Source: Mya arenaria
Taxonomy: Eukaryota; Mollusca; Bivalvia; Myida; Myidae
Direction of reading: 5' to 3'
NCBI RefSeq assembly: GCF_026914265.1
Contig: NC_069122.1
Coordinates: 38,817,014 to 38,881,013, forward strand
DNA length: 64,000 nt
Shown here piece after piece: positions 49,110-61,620 of the stretch (its first letter is position 1; every line of letters starts with the position of its first letter). Both the position numbers and the translations under genes were made by a program. The notes beneath the pieces are model-generated. The model made no database searches. It was not told where the DNA came from and saw only the letters and a list, made by a program, of their open reading frames with translations.

Positions 49110-49931
49110 GACTTAAACAACTGAAAGTGTATTGCTTGTTTCTCAGTCCCAAGTCAGGAATGCACAGGAAACAAACATTTCTGTAGGATTAAGAACGTCT
49201 TTGTAACATAAGTAGGTGCACGATTTGCACGAGATTTACCAGTTGAAATATCCAACAGAAAAACAGTTGTGTGTGAGATTTATCAAACACTTTTGCAGGC
49301 CTATGATTGGCCGGCTGGGGGTAGCTGTTGTCTAATTGGTATTGTACAATATCATATTTAGTTCGGATATTGCAAATGTCTGGAATATAAACATTTTGAT
49401 CGTTCAGATCGCGAGTGAAACATGATTGCAACATTTTCTAGATGTTATGTTACGCATTCGTTGGTCAATTTGCGATCAAAGAACTGCCCTTACTGAGATC
49501 TATATCGGTCTTTGTTCTCGTGTAAGGGTTTTATCATGTTTAAGCCGCTACACGAATACTACATTTAAGTTTCATTGAGTCAAATGTAGTAGCTGCGGTC
49601 TATATCGGCCTTTGTTCTCGTGTAAGGGTTTTATCATGTTTAAGCCGCCACACGAATACTACGTTTAGGTTTCATTAAGTCAAATGTATTAGCTGAGGTC
49701 TATAATTCGAATCCAAATAGTACATTTGGTATATATTTGTAATAAATCTTCAAGCTATAGTGTATTGAGGTCGTTAACTGAGTCTCGAAATGACAGCAGT
49801 ATTATTAGCGATGGTCGGCCTTTACTTATTTTAGCATTTGAGGCACAGGTACATTAACAAGAAGTTTGCTTCTCTCGTTTTGTGTCGTATGGACGCTTAC
49901 CTTGTGCCACTAAACAGGGTTGATATCTAAT
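49110..49931. other. Spacer, copy of 14473-15200, with a small internal duplication
   Basis: A segment reading TCGGCCTTTGTTCTCGTGTA...ACACGAATACTAC occurs twice here (about 49505-49590 and 49603-49690) but once in the other spacers. No gene supported. Confidence 0.5.
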
Positions 49932-51529
49932 CTAGGGCTGTCTGGTTTCCACGACAATGTTCAACTTTTTTTAAATGACTGCAGCGAACTATTTGAGCAT
50001 TCAAATAAAGGTGTTTTATTTAACGGCAAGATAATAAGTCACCTATTTTATGCGGATGATTTAGTGTTAATTGCCGAAAATGAAAACGATCTTCAATATT
50101 TGCTAGACATACTATCGCGATGGTGTTGCACAAACGACATGACCGTTAATATTGAGAAGAGCAAGGTTATGCATTTTAGAAATCCGTCTAGACAGAAAAC
50201 ACAGTTTAAGTTCAAATGTAGTAATAATGAATTGGAATGCGTAGAAAAATATCGTTACCTAGGACTACTACTAAACGACAGTCTCGATTATAACATCACT
50301 GCAAAATACGTTGCCCAGTCAGCTACACGAGCCCTTGGACTTATTATATCAAAATTTAAAGCCATGGGAGGCATGCCATTTAACGTTTTTACGAAACTTT
50401 ACGACACAGTAGTCTGGCCAACCATCAGCTACGGTGCTATGGGGAACACGGGAATACACCTGCATTAATGCCGTCCAGCATAGAGCCAGTCGCTTCTTCC
50501 TTGGATTAGGAAAATATACACCAAACGCCGCTGTGCATGGTGACATTGGATAGACCCCACCTCTTGTTAAACAATGGAAAGTTGTCATTTCCCATTGGGT
50601 CCGATTAGCTAATATGGACAGTAATCGACTGAATAACTTTCTATTTAAAGCAATATCTGGTTATAAGAAGTGTTGGACTCGTACTGTAATGAATAAAGTG
50701 AAAGATATAGCTGACTATAACTTGGATATAAACGTTAAAATTCGTAGATCTGAACACTTTAGATTAATAGATACGTGTCATACAACTATGCTTGACCAAA
50801 TTCACCATCAATGGCGTAATGTTATAAATGTAAATACAAGCATACGACAGATAAATGGAGGCAACAAACTGCGGCTATACAGAACTTTTAAGCAAACATA
50901 TAAAACAGAATACTATGTTCAGAGCCCATCTATTACCCGCCTTAACAGAAGTGCGTTAGCTAAATTTAGATGTGGAGTGGCGCCATTAAAACTCGAAACA
51001 GGCCGCTATGAATCACTCAATGTTGAACAAAGAACCTGTTTTAACTGTCATAATATAGTAGAAGATTAATGTCATGTTTTATTACATTGTCCTTTATATA
51101 ATAATCTACGACATTTACTGTTGTTAAAAGTTATTGATATTATTGATAATTTCAATTCATTATCGGATAACGAAAAACTTTCATTCCTTCTTTCAAATGA
51201 AACTATCGTTGAACACAGTGCCAAAACCTGTCATGATATCCTGAAACTCCGACGTCAGTATCTGTATAACAAGTAATTTAGTGTTTGTATGTTTTATTGC
51301 ATGTTTTGTACAATAATGATTATTTTCACCTTATTTTTATTACTGAATATTTTAAGTTATATTGTATGTTTTAATGTTGATATATTTTATTGTTTTTTAT
51401 TGAGCAAATAGTCTCTCATAACTCCATGAGGAGTGGTTTTATACATTATTATTGCATGTTTTATCTGTATTTATCCCATGAATGTATAAAAGTGAGACTT
51501 GAATAAATTTTCTGTCTGTCTGTCTGTCT
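49932..51529 (+). mobile_element. 5'-truncated LINE insertion with (TCTG)n tail
   Basis: The uninterrupted spacer in the copy near 26380 shows the empty site. Here it is split by about 1.6 kb, with TCTAAT on the left and TCTAAT again after the tail, a probable target-site duplication. The insert begins inside the RT domain just before the catalytic block HLFYADDLVLIAENENDL (about 50050) and continues through a frameshift near 50440 to LNVEQRTCFNCHNIVED and ILKLRRQYLYNK. It ends with AATAAA-type sequence and TCTG repeats. The frames at 49920-50468 and 50614-51069 are pieces of one broken RT. Confidence 0.88.
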
Positions 51530-53489
51530 AATATTTTGACTATTGGGCTTTTCCCTGTAGTTTCCATTGTACTTTTATGTTATTGATATTCACAGTTATG
51601 TTGGTGCCGCTTGGAGGCCATACAAATTCGCACCGTACTTACATTGTATGAAGCTTAAGTTCCCAGTCTTACAGAGAGAGACTGGGTCAGACGTCAAATC
51701 ATCACAGCCATGTTGAAGGCATTTTACACTAAGGTTTTAGAACATGACTCGGCTTAATTTGGGGAGTTACACTTGGGTACCATGGAGGACCTGAACTCGT
51801 ATATACAAAGAGTTCTCGGCCAATCGTCTACCAGGGCTTCTTTCCCAGTTTCTAAGAAATATCACACGACTCATACATTCCTGTTAATGTTGATATATCA
51901 CCTTTAAAATCACCCTTGTCTGGTTCTTGAAAAGTATAATAGACATCTATTTTATCAGATACAAAAATCATTTTGAAATAAATTATGTTCAAATGTAGTT
52001 GACAATGCTGAACTTCCAAGAAATAAAAGAAAATTACCAAAGTTTCACATGAAAGAAACGACATCGTTGTGTACAACGCATCGAATTTTACTTACCGATG
52101 TATCACATCGCTTACGACACATGTATCTTTCGCAGTTTTTACCTATTTTTCCAATTCGAAATTTATTTGGTTTGTCTTCATTACGTAAATATCAGTAAAT
52201 TTAATAAGACCTTCGATATATGTATATGTACTAACCATGTGAGTTTTACATGCTTAATATGCACACTATAGACTTGGAACCAATATGCGTTATTTTTAGA
52301 CGGGTTAACTCAGCTGAAACAACGAGAAAGTATGTTCTTAATCTTGTAAAGTGGTGTACTATCGGTTTTATACTAGATCGTAATGTCAATTATAGGCCTG
52401 TTTTGAGGAAATACTGTTTTTGCTGATTGTGGGAGCATCTAGTGTCTAGTCCCTTTAAAGATAAAATATTCATATACGCTTTAATAGTATTATTTTAGAG
52501 GTCCTTTATAATACACTTTTAGAAATGTTCTCTAATGCTTGTTTAGATCTGGCGGCATTTCACAAAAGTATGCATCAGAATACACATTAATAGAAAAATC
52601 ATACAATTTCAATACAACGGGTTCAAATTTCGCGAATGTGTCCACCTGTAGTTAATATTTGTAGATTAGATTTGCATTTGGTTAATTAATTTTAATGCCC
52701 TTCAAAATAGGAAACCTTTCTCCGAAAGTTTACAGGCAGTGGTTTCTCTAATAAAATCGCTTACAGAACGTAAGATCCAACGTGTCTTGTTTCTAAAAAT
52801 AGTTAAGGGCATCAATGAGGTGTTTATGCCGATGTTTTCTTCGTTAAAGTCCTACGTTTACTTCTCCCGTACTTAGGACATTCAATTGCTCAATAACCGG
52901 AAACGTCTCTTGAAATCCAACCTATACCCTTTAACTAGTTATGTACTGGACAGGAAGTCATACCAATTGTAGTAATCAATATGTTGGAAAATACAAATAG
53001 GGCGGACATTAACAGTTCGTTTGCAAGAACATATCTACCACTTAGGAGAGGAAAGGGGAGACGAAGTGGCGAAATGAGGATTTAATTGGTTCAAGTCAGA
53101 CTTCATATAGTTTGAAACGTTTCATTGAATATTGGTGAGATAAGATCGCAGTACAGATGTGTCTACGATGCCGATTGTGAAGTTAAGATAATACCATCGA
53201 TTGTATTGGCCTTTTTGTTACAATTAAGCAGAGACGGATATAGCGCTCGGACAGTACATACACATGACTAAACATGTAGAGACAAACATATTTTAATTAC
53301 AGCAAAATCTTAAACAAACGGGTAACAATAACGAAACAACAACATAATATGTAAACATTCATTCCTCCGTCCTTTCTCGATTGAAATTCATCCAAGCGCG
53401 CGGTTTGTTCGTTAGCACTATGTGGGAGCTTTTTCGTAGAATGGCATTTAGAACTGTTATATATGAAACATTCGCGCGCGGGAATAAGC
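51530..53489. other. Spacer; outer parts shared with other copies, middle copy-specific
   Basis: 51530-51655 matches 15200-15335 and 53170-53400 matches 15815-16100. The middle (about 51656-53165) is found only here and replaces about 480 bp of the copy-1 spacer. I recognise no gene in it; it is AT-rich without an obvious repeat family, and a small CCCAGTCT/AGACTGGG inverted repeat lies near its left end (51663-51687). Confidence 0.5.
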
Positions 53490-54036
53490 TCGTTCATTAC
53501 ACCTCTGGTGCATGTGCATTTGTGAAGCGGGAGCTTAGTTATTTACAACTATGTTTCATGGTTGCGCGGGAATTGGCTCATTCTGTATACATCTTTTTCG
53601 TTGGCCTTTGTGGTGCGGGATTTTATTTCACTCTTTACACCTCTGTTCCATGTTTTTTTGTAGCGCGGGAACTAAGTTAATTTTTTACAGCTCCTTTTCA
53701 TTGGCCTTTGTGGTGCGGGAATTTAGTTCGTTCTCCAAACATCAGTTTCTAAGGTCTTGTTGGTGGGAGAAGTTAATGCATTCTGTACACCTCCGTTTTG
53801 TGGGGCCGTTGCGGTGCAGGAACGTAGTTCATTCTTCACACCTCTGTTTAGTGGGGCCGTTGCGGTGCAGGAACGCAGTTCATTCTGTACACCTCTGTTT
53901 AGTGGGGCCGTTACGGTGCAGGAACGCATTTCATTCTGCACACCTCTGTTAAGTGGGGCCGTTGCGGTGCAGGAACGCAGTTCATTCTGTACACCTGTTT
54001 AGTGGGTCAGTGCGGTTCAGGAACGCAGTTCATTCT
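53490..54036. repeat. 50-bp minisatellite at the 3' end of BTB-F, about 10 copies
   Basis: Five or six regular units (53785-54036; CACCTCTGTTTAGTGGGGCC core) with diverged units to the left, abutting the BTB-F stop codon. The GTGGGGCCGTTGCGGTG variant is private to this array, so it was homogenised separately from those of BTB-A and BTB-D. Confidence 0.88.
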
Positions 54037-54298
54037 TCACACCTCTGTTTCATGGGCCTTTGATGTGCGAGAGGTAAGATCATTATTTTCAACTCTGTTT
54101 CGCGGGGCATTTGTGCCACTGGACCTCTTTCGTTCGTTGAATCTCTCATCCAGGAACTTGTAAATCTGGAACGATAAGAAATATAAATGTGAAATAAGAA
54201 AAATTAAAAAACACAATGCTTTTAAATCATTAAATGTTAACGCAATCATTCTACATATGAAAAATATACTCGACATTGATTTTAAGTACGCGTTGGAT

Positions 54299-54338
<40 letters not shown>

Positions 54339-56177
54339 TTAGTTCGTTCTCCAAACATCAGTTTCTAAGGTCTATATATGAACTATATATATATATATAT
54401 ATATATATTATAACATTTCAATGCGATTTCACTCTGAAAAGTTACTCCATCGTGGACAAGTAAATAGGCACTTTCTGCAATGAAAAAATATAGTTTAAAA
54501 AGTAACCCCAAAATCAATTACCAGTTCCATGATGAAGGCGTATTTCCGATGTTGTTTGTACTTCCGGGAGCCGGCTAGGATCGTTTCCTCGTGCCCTGAA
54601 CAGAGCCTTGCTCTGAGGTAACGCCAGCAGGCCAACTCCAAGTCCCCGAGCTCGAACTGACACGCGCCACAAAGCAGACCTGGAAGAAAGATCATACTTA
54701 AGCAACCACGTTACTCAGTAAATCGAATCTTGCGCGATAAATCTAACATCCGCGCTGACTGTATTCATGTAATTTACTTGTGTGATAATCGGTGAAATGT
54801 AGTTTGAGTTTTTAGGATTTGTTCGTAATACATGTCTTCCAAATAAAAATTTCGAGGCAAGGGTATTTTCTCATACAAGAACGAATAGAGCAAGAATGAC
54901 TTACTTCAGGGAATGAAAACGTACTGTCTTTAATACTTCTAGTAAATATCGTTCAGTATGTAAGTGAGAATAACTTGAAATAAGAGACCATGCATGTTCA
55001 ATATGAGCTGCTGTTTTACCTGTAATAGTTTGATCAGTGATGATAGCGCTCCCACAGTGAATAAACTGTATCAACGTTCGGAATACCTCGGCGTCGTACT
55101 TGTGAATAGGTATCGCCAGACGTACTCCGAATAACGACCGCCCTTCTAATGTCTTGATATGGTTGAAGATTAACTGGTACATCACCCTGAAAAGTACCAT
55201 AAGTCAAAAGTGTCAAAAGAGTGAAGAACGATAGGTTCCAAATAAATCAATGTATAAAATCTTTAAAGAACAATGTATGTGTTATCAAATAGTCAAGCTT
55301 GGCCAAATGCTCCGAAAACATATGGTCAATACAAGAAATACGAGATAAATAAAAGAAAATCTAATATATTTGGAATTTATAAATAAATCACTATGTTGTT
55401 ATCGATATTAAGTACAAAATAATCGTACAAACATAATTCAACTGTTTGTATGTCTGCTCACGTAAATATCTTAAATGTTCTTACTTGCTTCTTGTAGCCA
55501 AAATTGAGCGTACACCATGAACAGGAGTGTTGTCTGTTCCAACGAGGAATGTGACGTCACACATCTCGGGCATTTCGAGAATTAGCTTCAAACTCTCGCA
55601 CAAGGTTTTTGTGCTGCTCACGTGTGCTCTTGCTTGATGTTCGCCATCATGGTACGTTGTTCTATGTTTGGACAGGCACGATATATTTTTTGACATCATA
55701 GAATCATCTGAATCGACGTCTGATACGTCAATATCCGTAGAATCGTATCCCGATGAGGAATCTGAAATTATTCGATTACAAAAAAAGGTTAACTTCTTCT
55801 TCTAAGGACATAATATATGACAAATTGAACGGATCAACATTCTAAATCAATAAATAGAACAATAACGTTATGTGATCAAAATAATAATATTCTTATATTT
55901 AAATCAGATTTATATACTCGACATTGTCTTGCGATTAATACCGTTAAAAAGTTTTCATTAAACTTTTCAAGCGTTGATATATTTTGTATATTCGGTAAAA
56001 CGAATGTTTAAACTACATATTTGAAATAATATATTTACTTAATTTCATTGATTAAAGTTTTAATGTATCAAAAATACAAGACAGATCATTACCATTTAGA
56101 GCGTGGTTGAAGTATTCCTCACAGTCTGAATTATCTTCCAGCATCAAAGGTTGAAGGTCCTGCGCTTTAGAGTCCAT
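54037..56177 (-). CDS. BTB-F: BTB/POZ-domain protein, 5 exons, 271 aa
   Basis: Exons 56177-56093, 55761-55485, 55186-55020, 54679-54522, 54165-54037; the lengths and phases are identical to BTB-A and D. It has MDSKAQDLQPLMLED, MCDVTFLVGTDNTPVHGV, VHKYDAEVFRTLIQFIHCG, and LLCGACQFELGDLELACWRYL. The last exon FLDERFNERKRSSGTNAPRN ends AHETEV with stop TGA where A and D have TAA. Intron 4 contains CA/TA microsatellites and a small duplicated piece of the neighbouring array flank. It is paired head-to-head with BTB-G. Role as for the family; no partner domain visible. Confidence 0.87.
54300..54410. repeat. (CA)n/(TA)n microsatellites flanking a duplicated fragment in BTB-F intron 4
   Basis: CA repeat 54300-54320, TA 54321-54338, TA again 54384-54409. 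Between them TTCGTTCTCCAAACATCAGT and the next bases repeat 53727-53757 from the 3' side of the gene, so a roughly 40-bp piece was copied into the microsatellite. Confidence 0.85.
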
Positions 56178-58396
56178 GATTTCCGTCACAAGTTTTCGTA
56201 GTATTTGGATTATAAATGTTGTTACTGGATCATTAATATGACTTGAAGATTTGTGCTAATTTATCTATATATGTACACACAAAAATGCACACATTGTTTT
56301 GTTGTTAAATGCCAACACTTTTCATTGGTTGAGTCCGATATTTCATGAAAGTGCATTGGTTGGTTGGTGCTAAATGTGTGAAAGTTCAGTTTGGCATGGT
56401 GTCGGTAATTGTTTTTAATTGTCCATGTATTCAACAGTAGGCGCACATTTTACTCAATCAACCAATGCGTGAGAAAAAGACATGTAATTTTCACACTTTG
56501 CACCGGTCACACAAATTGCAATTGCATCAACATTAAGAGTAGACATCTACATTGTCATCATTGACAATACAATTTTAGGAGAACGTCATAAATTAGAAAA
56601 ATGCGTCAAAATTAAATAATTGCCTAGTCTGTATCATTTTTCGATCATTAAAATTACGGTTTTCTGCGAAAGGCGTATTTTCCCGTCTGACGCTCTTGAC
56701 TTACAATTGTCAGTACTTATTTGAAAAACTACAAAAACAAGCTCATTAGCCAAATGTTTAAACATAAACATCGTTTAATGGCACAGGGTAAACGCCAAAG
56801 ACACATAACTCCAAAAAAAATCACAAACAAGAAACATGGAACAACGGCTCAAAACGCACACTGCACATATACTATATAAAAATATAGGTGTGTTTATCAA
56901 GGATTGTTAGGTACCGCCTTGGAACGGTCAATAAAATGTAAATTTACCGGGGGTTTAAACCAGTTTACGTACACAATCCTCATTCTAATCCCAACAATCC
57001 TGAATTAAGAACAAATGTAAAAGATAAATCTTATCAAAGTATGCATTAACTTGAGGAAACTTAATAATAAAACAAATAATAATAAACTAATAGGTTAACC
57101 CCAAGTACTTTAATGATTAGAGATCCCAACTGTATCTGCAGACGGAGGAATACCAAAATCTCAACGTTTCCTAAAGTTCGCGTTAAACACGTATTTTTCA
57201 ATTATATACATGGAGATATACTTATCTTTTTGTAGCTTTATCTCCATTGCTTACTTTATAATCGTAATAAATTATTATTTATCCAGAGATACACGAATGC
57301 TATACAGTTATAACAAGCTGCCGCGCTGATTTTTGGCGGAATCGCCAGATATATATATATTTATTTATTTATTAAAGTCTCATCCACATAATTGTATTCA
57401 ATTCAGTTAAAACATAATACGTACAAAACAGGATATATATGTTTATATATATATGCGGTCATTCTATTATAAAATTACAAGAGACTATAAAACTTTTACA
57501 TAACATTCACAGTGTGCAAACTGCTCCTGATATATACATGCTATACAGTTATCATATGTTGCAGCGCTGATTTATGGCGGAATCGCCAGAGATTTACGTA
57601 TGTTATAAATTTATAACAAGCTGCATAATAAAGTCCATGCACATATGATTTAAAAGACAATCAGCTTCAAGAAACCAATAAATTCACAACCGTTTGTATT
57701 AATAAGCATTATAACAATATTTCCACCTTTCTACGAAGAACATAACGATAAAATATACGCATGTACAACTCGTCGCGTAAATTATATATTGAAACAGGAA
57801 TATCTGGCTGTAATATAATTAAAAGGGCTGATCGTAATAAGTGTTGTTATGGCTGTGTCTTTATTTTTGTTTGAATGTTGTTGTTGTTGTTTTTCTTTTT
57901 TAAAGGAGCTTATTTGTCACGTCAAACAGTAAAAGCGCGAAACATTATTTTTCATGGATCATAAATGACAAGTCGATCATTCAAACTTGACGTAATTTTT
58001 TCTAATTACGACATTCCCCTAAAATTGTACTCGCAAAGATGACATATGTAGATGTCTACTCTCAATGCTAATGTAACTGCAATTTGTGTGACCATCCTCC
58101 TACTGTACAAGGTGTGAAAAATACATACTCTTTTCTCACGCATTGTTTGATAAAGTAAAATGAGCGTCTATCATTTCATTGATGGCAATTAAAAAACAAT
58201 TATCGACATAATGCCAAACCAAAATTTCGCAGATTCAGCACCGACCAACCAATGAAATTGCCTAGGGTATCAGACCCGTTCATTTACCAGCATTTTGGTG
58301 TATATATTACAGATGTTTTTTACATAAAACTACAAAACTTCTATTGATCACAAAATACACTTTTAAATTAAAAACGAAAGACCTTCAGCTGAAAAC
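56178..58396. promoter_or_regulatory. Divergent intergenic/promoter region between BTB-F and BTB-G
   Basis: Same inverted arrangement as the A/B pair: TATATA-like boxes at about 56266 and 58301, CCAAT boxes on both sides, shared TAGATGTCTACTCT and CTCACGCATTG blocks in opposite orientation. The centre has one 53-bp unit near 57190. This is the shortest of the three intergenic regions and probably closest to the ancestral state. Confidence 0.6.
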
Positions 58397-61063
58397 ATGG
58401 AATCTATTGTAGAGGACCTTCAACCTTTGATGGAGGAAGATAATTCAGATTGTGAGGAATATTTCAACCACGCTCTAGATGGTAGTTATCTTTCTTGTAT
58501 TTTCTATACACTATTAACTGAATGATTCACTAAAGCTAAAATATGCAGCTTGCCGAATATGCAAATTTAAGTAAGTTATGAACAGTTTTATGTGATTTTG
58601 TTATAAGTTAATTATCTAGTTTTAAGAAAACAATGTTGAGCATAGAAATTCCATAACAATATATATCAGAATATATTTATTATAATCACAAAACATTATT
58701 GTTAAATGTATTGATTGAGCATTTGGATCCATTCAATGTTTAGTACAATATTGCCTTTAGGAAGTTAACCCATATGTTATTAAATGATTTCAGATTCCTC
58801 TTCGGGATATGATTCCACGGACGTTGACGTATCAGACGTTGATTCAGATAAATGTATGATGTCACAAAAAGCATCGTACCCGTCTAAACATAGACCCTCG
58901 TGCTCAGATGTAGGGCAACAGGTGCGAGCACACGTCAGTAGCACGAAAACCTTGTGCGAGAGTTTGAAGCTAATTCTCGACATGCCCGAGATGTGTGACG
59001 TCACATTCTTGGTTGGGGCAGACAACACGCCAGTACATGGTGTACGCTCAATCTTGGCTACAAGAAGCACGTATGTACACATTAAATCTCATACATGACA
59101 AACATTAATATTGTAACAATACAGTTGTAGATCATATTTATAATAACACTATACATCTGAATATATTCCAAGGTGGTGGAATTTAAGTTACTTAAACCTT
59201 TGCACAAATGGTGTAATATGACGAAGGAGCCATATTTATAAGATCGTTTTTCTTTGAACTTATTTGCTAAATAAACTGTGTTCCTTCCTTTAAAAAAACA
59301 CTTTTCGTCCGAACCTTGGTACATATGTAGACAATGAGCCGATCTTCAGAACTTTGTTAAAGTTCACAGCGTTGTTAACGTGATCGTTGTTAACAGGTTA
59401 ATCTTTACTGCTCAAAATTTAATGACACATAATACACTTGTGATCTGCAGTGTTTCTTCCAGATTTGATACTACTGTTTCACATGTATTTGCGTGATATG
59501 AGCAGCATTAAATATCTCGTATTTAAAGGTTAACAACGTTGTCGTTAGTGTCGTTGTTAACTTAAACAAAAATCTGATAAATCAGCCCAATATTGACTTT
59601 TTGCACTTTTCAGAGTGATGTACCAGCTAATCTACAACCACATCAAGAAATTACAACGGCAGTTATCCTTCGGAGTACGTCTGACGATACCGGTACACAA
59701 GTACGACGCCGAGGTGTTCCGAATGTTGATACAGTTCATTCATTGCGGGACCGCTACTATCACTGATATAACTGTTACAGGTAAAGCAGCATTTTCTATA
59801 AACATAAACCATTTTACGCTGAACGATATTTACAAAAATGTTTTATTTAAACGTGTTCTTGATAGCTAAATCTCCTTTTAGCTGTTCTCTCACAGATTGA
59901 ACGTTTTCACAACTTTGTTTTGTCTTGGAACGAGCGACTGTTTGCGTAAATATCTGCGAACCAATGATAAAAGATTGCTGAAAAAGATCAGATCGCAGAA
60001 TTTTATATTTAAGTTCCAAATTTGATGTTTTATGCATTTTTCTTAAACCTTTAGTAACGGTTTCATCCATTTTTAACATAAGTTTTCGAACGGAAACATG
60101 AAAATCTGCGATCTGATCTTTTTCAGCAATCTTTTATCATTGATTCGCAGATATTTACGCAAAAAAATGCTTTTTCCAAGACAAAAAATAAAAAGCTTGT
60201 AACATTTCACCCAATACTAATAGAAGTACATGATACTAACAATCAGTTTTGCTGCGGAGTTCGGGTTTATCGTGCAAGTTTGGATTATCTGTGTAACTTA
60301 GTTGGTACAGTTCGTATCTTTTCTTCTAGGTCTGCTTTGTGGCGCGTGTCAATTCGAGCTCGGGGACTTGGAGGTGGCTTGCTGGCGCTACCTCAGCGCA
60401 AGGCTCAGTTCGGGCCACGGGGAAACGATCCTCGATGGCTCCCGAAAGTACAAACAACATCGGAAATACGCCTTCATCATGGAACAGGTAATTAAAATTG
60501 CCAGTGATTGTACCTTTTGTTTACTTGTTTCTGTTTTATATACAGTCCAAATCCGCCATGTTGAAGTCGTTGGGACCTCGGGAAATACTTCGAGACAACG
60601 AAAATTCGATTTAACCGAAAAAAGTGTATAACTAAGGTGTTTAACTAAATTAGACACATTCGAAAAAGTTCGACATTTCAGAACATCGAGATAACAGAGT
60701 TCCACAAAGCGAAATCGGACTGAACTTTGCATTGGGTCATTCCAAAATGATTTTATGTTTAGGTTCAACTCTCAGTACGAAAATCATTTTAGCTTTTCTG
60801 AAAATAAACGAATTATAGACCCCTGGGACGAAATCGAATGCTAAAATATAATGCGTGACATCTTATGTAGATTTTAAACACCAGAAATAGATATATTAAC
60901 CTGGTTACTCATAATACCGGATTATATCAAATGATACCGGATAGTACCGAATGATACCGGATAATTCCAAGTAATTCTATTTCAGATCTACAAATTATTG
61001 GACCAGAGATGCCACCATCGAAAGAGTTCCCGTACTACAAAGGCCCGAGAAACATATGTATAA
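58397..61063 (+). CDS. BTB-G: BTB/POZ-domain protein, 5 exons, 254 aa
   Basis: Exons 58397-58481, 58794-59070, 59614-59780, 60330-60487, 60986-61063 (85, 277, 167, 158, 78 nt; 255 codons with stop). It is the paralogue of BTB-B: MESIVEDLQPLMEED, Ser/Asp-rich N-terminus, then MCDVTFLVGADNTPVHGV, VHKYDAEVFRMLIQFIHCG, LLCGACQFELGDLEVACWRYL, last exon ending ARETYV. Introns 2, 3 and 4 carry the same three inverted-repeat elements as BTB-B, showing the two genes are copies of one already-invaded ancestor. The last exon has no minisatellite after it, unlike the minus-strand copies. Confidence 0.88.
59358..59567. mobile_element. GTTAAC-rich inverted-repeat element in BTB-G intron 2
   Basis: Third copy of the element at 22709-22920, orthologous position. 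Confidence 0.5.
59923..60182. mobile_element. MITE with about 85-bp inverted arms in BTB-G intron 3
   Basis: Same as 23303-23559, with GATCAGATCGCAGA on the left and TCTGCGATCTGATC on the right. Confidence 0.72.
60543..60722. mobile_element. Pogo/Tigger-like MITE in BTB-G intron 4
   Basis: Fourth copy of the family; the position is shared with BTB-B intron 4. The right end is more decayed (ATCGGACTG). Confidence 0.62.
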
Positions 61064-61620
61064 GGAATGAACTCAAGAAATAAGTAGATGTCGTTAACAG
61101 AACAGAGCAGAACATTTATCGACATGAGCTATGCATAGTTTCACTTCATCATAAACATAATATATAAAATATAAACACATATATAAGCACGTAATTAAAA
61201 AGTATAACATTGCGTGTCAAGAGTGTGAAATATAATTGAATGAAAATGGGTCAAATAATTCGAATGAATTGACATAACTAGCATAGGCAGACAGATGGTG
61301 TAAATAAAAAACATTCGAACGGAAATGGACCGACATTCAAACCATGATGGAAGATATGATAATATATATAGTGCTAAAGACCTAGTGGGATGATGGGAAG
61401 ACATTCAATAGAGTAACAGAGGAAGAATGAATGATACTCATATAAGCTGTGATTTTGTTATTGTTACACGATTGTTGAAGAATTTGTTGTAATAAAATTA
61501 TGATTGACTCTACAGCTTTAGTTGTGTTTGTTTAACGCCTGGCGATATACTAATTATACTCAGGCCTACTCCTGATAGGAGATTTTTTCCACGCGTACTT
61601 TAAATTATATAAGTTTAGGT
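61064..61620. other. BTB-G 3' flank
   Basis: Collinear with 24442-24940 to the point CTCCTGATAGGAGA, after which the 74-bp array follows within about 60 bp. No gene. Confidence 0.5.

Noticed and set aside
53551..53952. 133-codon plus-strand frame
   Set aside because: Runs through 50-bp repeat units on the strand opposite to the BTB-F coding sense; no domain.
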